From positions 1,606,001 to 1,670,000 of the forward strand of contig NZ_CP136520.1 in assembly GCF_032813545.1 (NCBI RefSeq): a stretch of DNA of 64,000 bases, written 5' to 3'. Source of the stretch: Nodosilinea sp. E11. Lineage in GTDB: Bacteria; Cyanobacteriota; Cyanobacteriia; Phormidesmidales; Phormidesmidaceae. The notes under the pieces are model-generated. The model was not told the origin of the DNA. It was given only the letters and a program-made list of their open reading frames with translations, and made no database searches. Of the stretch, positions 56,753-64,000 are shown one piece after another; within the stretch, counting starts at the first letter, position 1; each line of letters starts with the position of its first letter. The position numbers and the translations under genes are program-made.

Positions 56753-57493
56753 ATGACGTTGGCAAATCGAGCAAACACCCCAGATGTATTGAAAGTCATG
56801 GGGTTACCCGTTCACTGGCGGGCCGACTATGCGGGCTGGCTGATCGATCACTATCGTCAGGGGCACGGTGCCCATGTGGTTACCCTCAACGCCGAAATGG
56901 CCATGCAGGCTGACCAAAACCCGGCCCTGCGCCAGGTCATTCTCAATGCTGAGCTAGTCATTCCTGACGGGGCTGGGGTGGTGCTGTACTTTCGCACCAA
57001 AGGGCAGCGCATTGAGCGGGCTCCGGGCATTGAGCTGGCGGCGTCAGTGCTCAAGCGCCTATCCCCCCAAGAAACAGTTTTCATGTACGGTGGCGTGCCC
57101 GGCGTGGCCGATCGCGCCGGGCTCTACTGGCAGCGGCAACTGGCTGGGTTACAGATTGCTGGCACCCAGCACGGCTACCTCGGGCCTGAAGACCAGCCCG
57201 ATTTTTTGCGGCATTTGGAGCGACTCCAGCCCAGCGTTATTCTGGTCGGCATGGGCGTACCCCGCCAAGAACTGTGGATTCGTGAACATCGTCACCTCTG
57301 CCCCAACAGCGTTTGGATTGGCGTGGGCGGTAGTTTCGACATCTGGGCTGGGGTCAAATCTCGCGCCCCCGAGTGGATGTGCCGCAACCACTTGGAATGG
57401 CTCTACCGCCTCTACAAAGAGCCCTGGCGTTGGCGTCGCATGCTGGCGTTGCCCCACTTTGCCTGGCGATCGCTGACTTACTCGGCGCGCTAG
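56753..57493 (+). CDS. WecG/TagA/CpsF family glycosyltransferase
   Basis: 246 residues, GT26 family. NAEMAMQADQNPALRQVILNAELVIPDGAGVVLYFRTKGQRIERAPGIELAASVL contains the family Asp-Gly loop; later blocks are FMYGGVPGVADRA, PSVILVGMGVPRQELWIREH, IGVGGSFDIWAG and RAPEWMCRNHLEWLYRLYKEPWRWRRM, which carries the membrane-binding C-terminal tail. It transfers a sugar to an undecaprenyl-linked acceptor in wall polymer or exopolysaccharide synthesis. It stands alone after the cpc operon. Confidence 0.92.
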   Translation: MTLANRANTPDVLKVMGLPVHWRADYAGWLIDHYRQGHGAHVVTLNAEMAMQADQNPALRQVILNAELVIPDGAGVVLYFRTKGQRIERAPGIELAASVLKRLSPQETVFMYGGVPGVADRAGLYWQRQLAGLQIAGTQHGYLGPEDQPDFLRHLERLQPSVILVGMGVPRQELWIREHRHLCPNSVWIGVGGSFDIWAGVKSRAPEWMCRNHLEWLYRLYKEPWRWRRMLALPHFAWRSLTYSAR

Positions 57494-57620
57494 CCTGCCT
57501 ATTTATGCAGGGCATTGCCGTGCAATGCCCCTACCAGAAAATTCCGCCTGTCAGGGTGTCCTACCTCAATCAACGGCTGCCATTGGGGCGCGATCGCCTT
57601 CATCCTTGCAGGATCTGGTC

Positions 57621-58349
57621 TTAGGCTAAAACAAGCGGGGCGAGACCCAGGTAACGCAGGCCGGCGGGAGTAATGTCAAAGCGGCAGGGCAAGATCTGCA
57701 CTCCCTTAGCGATCGCCTCGCGCAGCAGCAGCCCGTAAGTGGGGTCGGCCTCATCGCCGGGCGAAAACGCGGTGCAGTCGCCCCGGTTAATGAAGTACAA
57801 CATCACCGCCTGGGCGGTGGGAATCAATGCCGTCAGTTCTCTGAGGTGCTTTTGGCCACGGGTTGTCACCGTATCGGGAAATAGCGCCAGGGTACCCTTG
57901 GCCCAGGTGGTGTTTTTCACCTCGATATAGGTGATCGGAGCCGCGTCTTCCCCAGCGATCACAAAATCGATTCGGCTTTTACCATCGCCGCCGTAGCGTA
58001 CCTCTGGGCGAATGGTGGTGTAGTCACCCAGTTCTGGAATTTGCCGCGCCTCTAGCAGCGACTTCACCACCCGGTTGGGCAGCGCCGTGTTGACCCCGGC
58101 CCAGGTGGGCACCGTGTCGTTAACTTCCGCCAGTTCCCAGGTGTAGGCCAGCTTGCGCCTGGGGTCAGAACTCTGGGAAACCAGCACTCGCCCACCGATG
58201 TGGCACACCCCAGTCATCGGCCCCGTGTTGGGGCAGTGGGCTGTGATCACCTCCCCAGTTTCGAGTTCAATATCGGCAAAAAATCGCTTGTAGCGCTTTA
58301 GCAGAGTGCCCTCAATCAGGGGCGGCAAGGGATAGAACCAGTCGGTCAT
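57621..58349 (-). CDS. sfsA: SfsA family DNA/RNA nuclease (sugar fermentation stimulation protein homolog)
   Basis: 242 residues. It has the full SfsA order: GTLLKRYKRFFADIELETGEVITAHCPNTGPMTG at the N-terminus (OB-like), GKSRIDFVIAGEDAAPITYIEVKNTTW with the PD-(D/E)XK catalytic residues (D, E-V-K), and GTLALFPDTVTTRGQKHLRELTALI. The name dates from E. coli maltose metabolism; the fold suggests nucleic acid binding or cleavage. It follows recJ by 47 bases on the same strand, a likely operon. Confidence 0.93.
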   Translation of the reverse strand: MTDWFYPLPPLIEGTLLKRYKRFFADIELETGEVITAHCPNTGPMTGVCHIGGRVLVSQSSDPRRKLAYTWELAEVNDTVPTWAGVNTALPNRVVKSLLEARQIPELGDYTTIRPEVRYGGDGKSRIDFVIAGEDAAPITYIEVKNTTWAKGTLALFPDTVTTRGQKHLRELTALIPTAQAVMLYFINRGDCTAFSPGDEADPTYGLLLREAIAKGVQILPCRFDITPAGLRYLGLAPLVLA

Positions 58350-58396
58350 AACAAGGGCTAAGGGGGGGTAATGCTCACCCTATCAGGAATGTGACC

Positions 58397-60739
58397 CTAC
58401 CCAAACCTGGGGTCGTGCCCTAGGGCGCTCACCGGCACCTGGGCAAAATAGCGACGGCGAAACTGCTCCTCTTGCAGGGCATCTAAAAACCGCCTGACGG
58501 CGGCTGGGTCAGGGCTTACCGAGTCAGACTCGATGGGGTCGGGAGCAGGCTGTATCGCCAGGGTTTCTAGGTCATCAACTATCTCAAAGCCCACCGCTGC
58601 CAAGGCGGCCAACCCCAACGACAGACTCGTGGGAGACAGCCGCAGCCGCTGCATTAGCTGTACCCTGGTCACCACCGTTGCCGTACGAGCGAGGTATTTG
58701 GCAATGCCCACCAGTTCTTGCCACAGATCTAGCGGCAAGCGGTCATCGACCACCAAGGAAAATGCCAGCGCCACGGGCAACCCAGCCTGGACGGCCTGGC
58801 GCTGCCAATCTTGCCAATCGCGCCACTGGGTAGGGGCTTGGTCAACGACTAGGGCCGCATCTTGGGCGGCGGGGGTGGCCTGCCGCCAGTCGAGAATAGG
58901 CAGTATCTGGTCGGATATTGCAACAGCCGTCTCGACAAGCACCGGACGCACATCCACCAGTTTGACGTGGTAGCCGTTATAGCTGTTGAAATCTAGCTCG
59001 ACGACCAGGTCACAGCGACCGGGGGGCAGTTCATCGCGGTAGTGGCCCCACCACTCCCCAGGAAAGCCCGTCTGAGCGGTGTCGTCCCACAGCTCAAATT
59101 CAGTTTTGATGAACCCCACGGTTTTGTTGTGGCGATCGCGCAGTTTTCGGTGCGAGGTATTTCTAAACCACCCATTGCGAATCAGCAGCTTGGGCACTGG
59201 GTTACCCATACCGCAGGGTTCGAGCCCCTTCAGCTCGCGAAACAGCGGCTGACCCAGCTCAGCCACCGTCACGATTAAATCGATCGCCAGCGCGGGCTGA
59301 GGTGCACCGTCCCCCCCCAACTGTTCGCGCACCATGCGGTTGAGTGCCGCCGCCAGCACATCGATGTGGGCCACCGGCAGGGTAAGCCCCGCCGCCAACG
59401 GGTGACCGCCAAAGCCAGTCAGCAGCTCGGCCTGGGCCTGAAACAGCTGGTAGAGATCTAGCCCCGCTACCGATCGCGCCGACCCCCTGGCCATAGGGGG
59501 GCTGCCATCCTCCGGTGGCGGATCGAGGCGCAGCAAAATGGTGGGCCGCCCCAGGGCCTGGGTTACCTGCCCTGCCACCAGGCCCAACAGCCCTGGCTCC
59601 CACTGCTCGTCGGCCAGAACCACACAGCGAGTCGTAGACAGATCGACCTGGGCGACCCGTGCCATCACCTGGTTGTAGAGGTCGCGCTGGAGGGCTTTAC
59701 GGCGGGTGTTGGCCAACTCGGCCTCATGGGCCAGGGTTTTGGTGCGAGAGCCAGCTTGACTCGTCAGCAATTCCACACAAAAACTGGCATCGCCATGGAT
59801 ACGGCTGACAGCATTGATCCGGGGGCCGAGACCAAAGGAAATATCGGTGGGGCGATCGCCCGTGCGCTTGCACAGCGCCAACAACTCTGCCAGCCCTGGC
59901 CGTGGGTACGGCGGATGGGGCTGAGTTTGGGTTTGTAGCCGGGTCAACCCCACCTGCGCCAGATAGCGGCAGTCGCCCCGCAGCTCTACTAGGTCGGCAA
60001 TTAGGCCAATCGCCACCAGGTCTAAAACATGGTCGAGGGGCAGGGGCGGCGGCGACTCCAAGGCGGCGTAGAGGCCCTCCAGTAGCTTGTAGGCCACCGC
60101 CACCCCCGACAGCGTCGCCAGCGGATGATCGGACGACAGAGAGCGGGGGTTGATCAGGGCCACCGCGCCCAGCTCTCCCTCCGGCAGCGTGTGGTGATCG
60201 GTGACAATCACCTCCAGGCCGAGCGCCTTGGCGTAGGCAATTTCGGCCCCATTGGTGCTGCCGGTGTCGCAGGTCACCACCAGCGTGGCTCCCCACTCAG
60301 CTAGCTGGTCAAGCCCCCGCCGTGACAGCCCGTGGGACTCGCTCAGACGGTTGGGGATATAGTACGTGAGGCGATCGCCCTTGGGAATTAGCTGCCCCAG
60401 CCCATCCCACAACACAGCGGTCGAGGTCACCCCGTCGGCATCAAAGTCACCCCAGATCGCCACCTGCTCATCGGCCGCGATCGCCTGTTTAAGGCGCTCA
60501 ATGGCGATCGCCATCTCTGCCCCAAAGGCGCTGGCGGGGGTAGGCCGATACACCGCCGGGTTTAACCAGCCCGGCAGCTCTTCAAGCCCGCAGAGCTGCC
60601 GCTGCCACAGCACCTGGGCCAACCAGCGCGACGGCTGAGCCCCCGGCAGAGCCTGAGTCACCGCCTCTACCCAGCGATCGGGGCAAGCCTCGATCGGGGG
60701 CAGATCCCAGCGCAGCGGTAGTGCATCCATAGCGGTCAA
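58397..60739 (-). CDS. recJ: Single-stranded-DNA-specific exonuclease RecJ
   Basis: 780 residues, longer than E. coli RecJ (577) because of a C-terminal extension seen in cyanobacteria. DHH domain: VAIWGDFDADGVTSTAVL (motif I), VVTCDTGSTNGAEI and VIVTDHHTLPEGELGAVALINP (DHH); DHHA1 part: LVAGQVTQALGRPTILL and LLTGFGGHPLAAGLTLP, then an OB-fold (NGWFRNTSHRKLRDRHNKTVGFIKTEFELWDD). The extension of about 190 residues has no motif I know. It degrades 5'-3' single-stranded DNA in recombination and mismatch repair. The next minus-strand gene is sfsA. Confidence 0.94.
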   Translation of the reverse strand: MTAMDALPLRWDLPPIEACPDRWVEAVTQALPGAQPSRWLAQVLWQRQLCGLEELPGWLNPAVYRPTPASAFGAEMAIAIERLKQAIAADEQVAIWGDFDADGVTSTAVLWDGLGQLIPKGDRLTYYIPNRLSESHGLSRRGLDQLAEWGATLVVTCDTGSTNGAEIAYAKALGLEVIVTDHHTLPEGELGAVALINPRSLSSDHPLATLSGVAVAYKLLEGLYAALESPPPLPLDHVLDLVAIGLIADLVELRGDCRYLAQVGLTRLQTQTQPHPPYPRPGLAELLALCKRTGDRPTDISFGLGPRINAVSRIHGDASFCVELLTSQAGSRTKTLAHEAELANTRRKALQRDLYNQVMARVAQVDLSTTRCVVLADEQWEPGLLGLVAGQVTQALGRPTILLRLDPPPEDGSPPMARGSARSVAGLDLYQLFQAQAELLTGFGGHPLAAGLTLPVAHIDVLAAALNRMVREQLGGDGAPQPALAIDLIVTVAELGQPLFRELKGLEPCGMGNPVPKLLIRNGWFRNTSHRKLRDRHNKTVGFIKTEFELWDDTAQTGFPGEWWGHYRDELPPGRCDLVVELDFNSYNGYHVKLVDVRPVLVETAVAISDQILPILDWRQATPAAQDAALVVDQAPTQWRDWQDWQRQAVQAGLPVALAFSLVVDDRLPLDLWQELVGIAKYLARTATVVTRVQLMQRLRLSPTSLSLGLAALAAVGFEIVDDLETLAIQPAPDPIESDSVSPDPAAVRRFLDALQEEQFRRRYFAQVPVSALGHDPRFG

Positions 60740-61061
60740 CCTAGCGAAGTCAAGAAATGGTGAGGCGGGAGTGATGGAAGTTTGACAGACTAGGGCAGTT
60801 TAAATAAGCTTCCATAAATTACAGAAAGCCTAAAATCCTAGATCAATTTCCTACGATAGGGTGAGGAAGATCTTCAAAATCATCCGATTGGCTGAGTATA
60901 TCTATAGTAATCCTCCGTCTTAGGGTAGAGCTATAGATGCCCGCCATCTCCCATCGTCCCTGATGCGGTCAGGTTGACTGTCATGGAAGCTCCGGGTTCG
61001 TGGGACCCCACCCATAGCCACCTAGATTGTTTCTGGGGTTGTGTACTCCTCACTAATTACT
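60740..61061. promoter_or_regulatory. Divergent region between recJ and the triple-repeat protein gene
   Basis: 322 bases with promoters for both sides. A+T-rich in the middle (60780-60920). No repeat family and no small gene are seen. Confidence 0.35.
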
Positions 61062-62150
61062 ATGACCAAACGTAGCCACCCTGAGCTAGACGGGCAACAT
61101 CCTCAAACACTGTATCGATTTGAGCTCAAACGCCCTGGCCAAGCCCTGCGAGAACGGCTAGCCTGGGGGGCCGTTGGTCTATCCCTAGGCCTGGCCCTTG
61201 CCGGCGGATATTCACTGGTGACCTCTCAGCCGCGAGCCTGGTCATGGCCGCCCAATCGCGCTGCTGCCGCCGCCGTAGACAACCCCTTCTACCAGGGCAG
61301 CGAGCGGGCCATGTCAGCCGCCGAGCTCACCCAAACCGCCGAATTTAGCGAAGAGTGGGCCGAAGTAGCCATGCTGTGGGAGCAGGCCATTGGCTTTATG
61401 CAGTTGGTGCCTCAGGCCAGTGGCCAGGGCAGTCTGGCCCAAGAAAAAATTGCCGAGTACGGGCGCAATTTGCAATATGCCCAGAGTAACGTCACCAGCC
61501 GCCCCAGCAGCACTCCAACCGCCAAAACCTACTGGACCCTGGGTTCTGATCTAGACCTAGTCTTAGCGATTCAGGGCACTCCCTCCCAAACCACCCAGTT
61601 TCCCAACACCTGCCAGCAAACCCTGCGCTACGGCAACAGCACCATTGAGCTCAACAACGGCTACGTCAAGCAGTACAACAACGCCGATGGCACCCTCAAG
61701 GTGCTGGGCGAAGGGTCTATGATACTCTCGGCTCAAGCCGCCCAAGACACTTGGACGCTAGGATCGAGCGAAGCCCAGGTCATGCAATTGCAGGGCACCC
61801 CCACCCGCCAAGAGCAGTACACCTCGAACCGCTATACCACCCTGTATTTTGACAAAAGCTCAGTGCTCTTTGAAAATGGCCAGGTGATTGGATATTTTAA
61901 CGCTGACGACAATCTCAAGGTATCGCTAGACCTGCCTGCTCTGCTGGAGGGGCAGTCCGACGCCCAAACGTGGTCGCTGGGCTCAAGCCGCACTGACGTG
62001 CTGCGTGCCGAAGGCCAAACCCCAGTGGCCATTAGCCGCAATGACAACAGCTGTGAAGAAATCTTTCATTTCACCGAGGGAGAAGTTACCTTTCGCCAGG
62101 GGATAGCCACGGGCTATCGCAACCATAACCAAGCCCTGAAGGTGCGATAA
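61062..62150 (+). CDS. Membrane-anchored protein with three BamE/SmpA-like repeats
   Basis: 362 residues from ATG 61062 (GTG 61041 also in frame). One membrane anchor near the start (LAWGAVGLSLGLALAGGYSLV), a helical stretch with many glutamines, then three repeats of about 90 residues with the pattern W-(T/S)-L-G-S-x3-(D/E)-(V/L)-x-x-x-(Q/E)-G-T-P: YWTLGSDLDLVLAIQGTPSQ, TWTLGSSEAQVMQLQGTPTR and TWSLGSSRTDVLRAEGQTPV, each followed by a beta-rich part ending NNGYVKQYNNADGTLKV or similar. This recalls small BamE-type domains. Periplasmic, function unknown. Confidence 0.75.
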   Translation: MTKRSHPELDGQHPQTLYRFELKRPGQALRERLAWGAVGLSLGLALAGGYSLVTSQPRAWSWPPNRAAAAAVDNPFYQGSERAMSAAELTQTAEFSEEWAEVAMLWEQAIGFMQLVPQASGQGSLAQEKIAEYGRNLQYAQSNVTSRPSSTPTAKTYWTLGSDLDLVLAIQGTPSQTTQFPNTCQQTLRYGNSTIELNNGYVKQYNNADGTLKVLGEGSMILSAQAAQDTWTLGSSEAQVMQLQGTPTRQEQYTSNRYTTLYFDKSSVLFENGQVIGYFNADDNLKVSLDLPALLEGQSDAQTWSLGSSRTDVLRAEGQTPVAISRNDNSCEEIFHFTEGEVTFRQGIATGYRNHNQALKVR

Positions 62151-62308
62151 TGCGATAAACAGTCATCTCGCTAAAGGCGACTTACATTGAGTCTACATTT
62201 AGCGATCGGCTTTACAAGACAGTTCAGGGCAACGGCGCTAATCTAGAACGAGGTTCCTGCACAAGGCCCTTGGGCGGTGGCTGAGATCTGGTTCATCGTT
62301 TTGGTCTA

Positions 62309-63844
62309 ATGCCCGTATGCTTAAACCAACCCTGCCGTCTGTCCTGCCGCTGCACTGTGGATGATGCTTCTGCTGCCATTGACCTGGTGATCGTTGACGA
62401 CGATGCCGAGACTTCGCGCCTGCTCAACCGACTTTTGAGTCAGCAGGGGTACTGCATTCAGACGGCTGAAAGTGGTCAGCAGGCCCTTGATTTAGTGGCC
62501 AAGCGCCAGCCCGGCCTCGTGATGCTCGACATTCTGCTGCCCGATATGGACGGCTATACTCTCTGCAGACAGCTCAAAAATGACCCCCTCACCACCGAGA
62601 TTCCGGTAATTGTGCTGAGTTCTCTAGTCGACCCTTTAGATAAGGTCAAAGCCTTTCAGGCCGGGGCTACCGACTACATTACTAAGCCCTTTGCGGTACA
62701 GGAGGTATTGGTACGGGTGCAAAATCAGCTGCATCTGGCCCGCCAGCGACAGCAGCTCAGCCGGCAGAATGCTCTGCTCACGCAAGAGCTGCAAGAGCGT
62801 ACCCAGATGGAGCAAACGCTGGTTGCAGCCGAAACCAGCTATCAAAGCATTTTTGAAAATGCGACGGTGGGCATCTTTAAAGTCTCATCGACGGGCCGAC
62901 TTCTCAGCGTCAACCCATCCATGGCCAGACTGTACGGCTATGAGTCGCCGGAGGAAATGGTCAGCACCATAGAAGACATCGGCCGACAGATATACCACCA
63001 GCCCAAACGCCGCGACGAACTCGTGGTGTATCTCAACCGCTTTGACAAAATCACCGACGCCGAGTCAGAGGTGTTTCGTAAAGACGGCGATACCTTCTGG
63101 GTGAGCGAAGACATTTGGAAAGTGTGGGATAAAAACGGCACCTTTCTACACTACGAAGGCATTGTCCACGACATCAGCGAACGCCGCAAAATGGAAACCG
63201 AGCTGCGCCAGCAGCGCCAGCAGGCCGATCGCTTACTGATCAATATTTTGCCCTACCGCATTGCCCAGCGCCTTAAGGGGGGAGCCCGCACCATCGCCGA
63301 AAGCCTCGACCAGGTCAGCGTGCTGTTTGCCGATCTAGTTGACTTTACGGCGGCTTCCAGCCAGATGACACCGCGCGACTTAGTCAAAATACTCAACGAA
63401 ATCTTTTCGATGTTTGATCAGCTGGCAGAGTTTCATCATCTGGAAAAAATTAAGACCATTGGCGATGCCTACATGGTGGCGGGGGGCCTGCCTACCCCTA
63501 ACGATGACCATGCCGAGGCGATCGCCCAGTTTGCCCTCGACATCTGCGATGCCATCAAGCAATTTCCACGCCCCGATGGTCAGACTTTTCAAATTCGGGT
63601 GGGTATCAATACTGGCCCGGTGGTCGCCGGGGTGATTGGGCGGCGCAAGTTTGCCTACGACCTCTGGGGCGACACCGTCAACATTGCCAGCCGCATGGAA
63701 GCGACCGGTGAAGCCCAACGCATTCAGGTCACTCCCAATCTCTACGAAAAGCTCAAGGACAAATATCAGTTTGAGTCACGCGGCTATGTGGCCGTCAAAG
63801 GTCGGGGTCAGATGGTGACCTACTGGCTAGTGGGGCGGCTATAG
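62309..63844 (+). CDS. Response regulator with PAS and class III adenylate cyclase domains
   Basis: 511 residues. Receiver domain: VIVDDDAETSRLLN (acidic pocket), phosphoacceptor Asp-74 in MLDILLPDMDG, and TKPF with Lys. A coiled coil (LARQRQQLSRQNALLTQEL) leads to PAS (SYQSIFENATVGIF, then VHDISERRKME), a helix, and the cyclase: metal Asp-342 and Asp-345 (FADLVDF), substrate-choosing Lys-382 (EKIKTIGDAYM) and Asp-451 (YDLWGD), and transition-state Asn-458 and Arg-462. The Lys/Asp pair indicates ATP, hence cAMP. It links a two-component phosphorelay to cAMP; the CRP/FNR protein at 17.7 kb is a conceivable target. Its sensor kinase is not in the window unless downstream. Confidence 0.93.
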   Translation: MPVCLNQPCRLSCRCTVDDASAAIDLVIVDDDAETSRLLNRLLSQQGYCIQTAESGQQALDLVAKRQPGLVMLDILLPDMDGYTLCRQLKNDPLTTEIPVIVLSSLVDPLDKVKAFQAGATDYITKPFAVQEVLVRVQNQLHLARQRQQLSRQNALLTQELQERTQMEQTLVAAETSYQSIFENATVGIFKVSSTGRLLSVNPSMARLYGYESPEEMVSTIEDIGRQIYHQPKRRDELVVYLNRFDKITDAESEVFRKDGDTFWVSEDIWKVWDKNGTFLHYEGIVHDISERRKMETELRQQRQQADRLLINILPYRIAQRLKGGARTIAESLDQVSVLFADLVDFTAASSQMTPRDLVKILNEIFSMFDQLAEFHHLEKIKTIGDAYMVAGGLPTPNDDHAEAIAQFALDICDAIKQFPRPDGQTFQIRVGINTGPVVAGVIGRRKFAYDLWGDTVNIASRMEATGEAQRIQVTPNLYEKLKDKYQFESRGYVAVKGRGQMVTYWLVGRL

Positions 63845-63902
63845 CCCCTAAAGGTTTGAATTGATCTACAGCCTGGTAAGAGTCGGGTAGGTAGTTACTG
63901 GC

Positions 63903-64000
63903 ATGGCGGCACTTCGGCAAGCAACAATTTTAGTTGTAGACAGCGCACCCCACTTCACCCATGGGTTGACCCAGACCTTGACCCAGGTGGGCTACCAGGT
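63903..64000 (+). CDS. Start of a receiver-like gene, cut by the window end
   Basis: The first 32 codons read ATILVVDSAPHFTHGLTQTLTQVGYQV, matching the first strand and helix of a receiver domain. Where most receivers have a second acidic residue after ILVVD, this one has serine, so it may be a degenerate receiver. It lies 58 bases after the cyclase on the same strand and is likely cotranscribed. Confidence 0.6.
   Translation, partial: MAALRQATILVVDSAPHFTHGLTQTLTQVGYQ

Overview
The window reads as a chromosome segment of a fairly GC-rich, phycobilisome-bearing cyanobacterium. The evidence is a complete phycocyanin operon cpcBACDEF with a CpcS-type lyase gene beside it, sulfolipid genes sqdB-sqdX, a biliverdin-forming heme oxygenase, a SigC-type group 2 sigma factor, a PCP_red small protein, and very frequent HIP1 octamers (GCGATCGC). 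A filamentous Leptolyngbya/Nodosilinea-like organism is my inference from gene content; no rRNA gene is present to prove it. I saw no tRNA, rRNA or CRISPR array.

Layout. 1-7.3 kb: end of an FAD oxidoreductase, a phytase-like lipoprotein, a hemerythrin-like helical protein, an SRAP protein, an FMN reductase, and an ABC-2 exporter with a MarR regulator. 7.4-9.9 kb: sqdB-sqdX, sulfolipid synthesis. 9.9-18.4 kb: a palindromic repeat and a candidate structured RNA ahead of a UbiH-like hydroxylase, an SLH-domain protein, an MDR reductase, a CobT-like protein, a DUF2232 membrane protein and a CRP/FNR regulator. 18.8-25.6 kb: one very large gene for a 2258-residue protein with an N-terminal coiled coil, about 1300 residues of acidic low-complexity sequence full of D-L-F motifs, and a C-terminal Hsp70/actin-like ATPase. 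25.6-29.1 kb: a Uma2 protein, repeats, and an A+T-rich island carrying a HEPN-like gene followed by a frameshifted remnant. 29.1-39.2 kb: sigC, PCP_red, dps, ho1, a tandem USP, a thioesterase, pentapeptide and TPR proteins, a PH-like membrane protein, a cupin and a VOC protein, with three decayed or doubtful fragments among them. 39.4-43.1 kb: a STAND NTPase with 14 WD40 repeats. 43.7-51.4 kb: a TetR/small protein/GNAT cassette, a DUF4912 protein, a zinc protease, rimM-avtA, a ZIP transporter and cpcS. 52.1-56.6 kb: cpcBACDEF. 56.7-64 kb: a WecG/TagA glycosyltransferase, sfsA-recJ, a triple-repeat envelope protein, a REC-PAS-adenylate cyclase, and the start of a receiver-like gene.

How the genes fit together. 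Pigment supply and antenna assembly are represented by ho1, cpcS, cpcE/F and cpcBACD; thylakoid lipid synthesis by sqdB/sqdX; cAMP signalling possibly by the class III cyclase and the CRP/FNR protein, though these are far apart. The chromosome is peppered with small non-coding repeats: a palindromic MITE-like family with ATACCAAATCC-type ends (seven copies), a GGTGGGCAGTGCCCACC family, a C6TT/AAG6 hairpin family and 4-bp ACCC/ATCC tracts. Some have entered coding sequence (the C-terminus of the MarR protein, two places in the STAND protein), and two MITE copies touch stop codons.

The most unusual items are the giant disordered actin-like ATPase, the HEPN-like gene in its A+T-rich island, the candidate terminator/antiterminator RNA at about 10.1-10.2 kb, and the repeat family.
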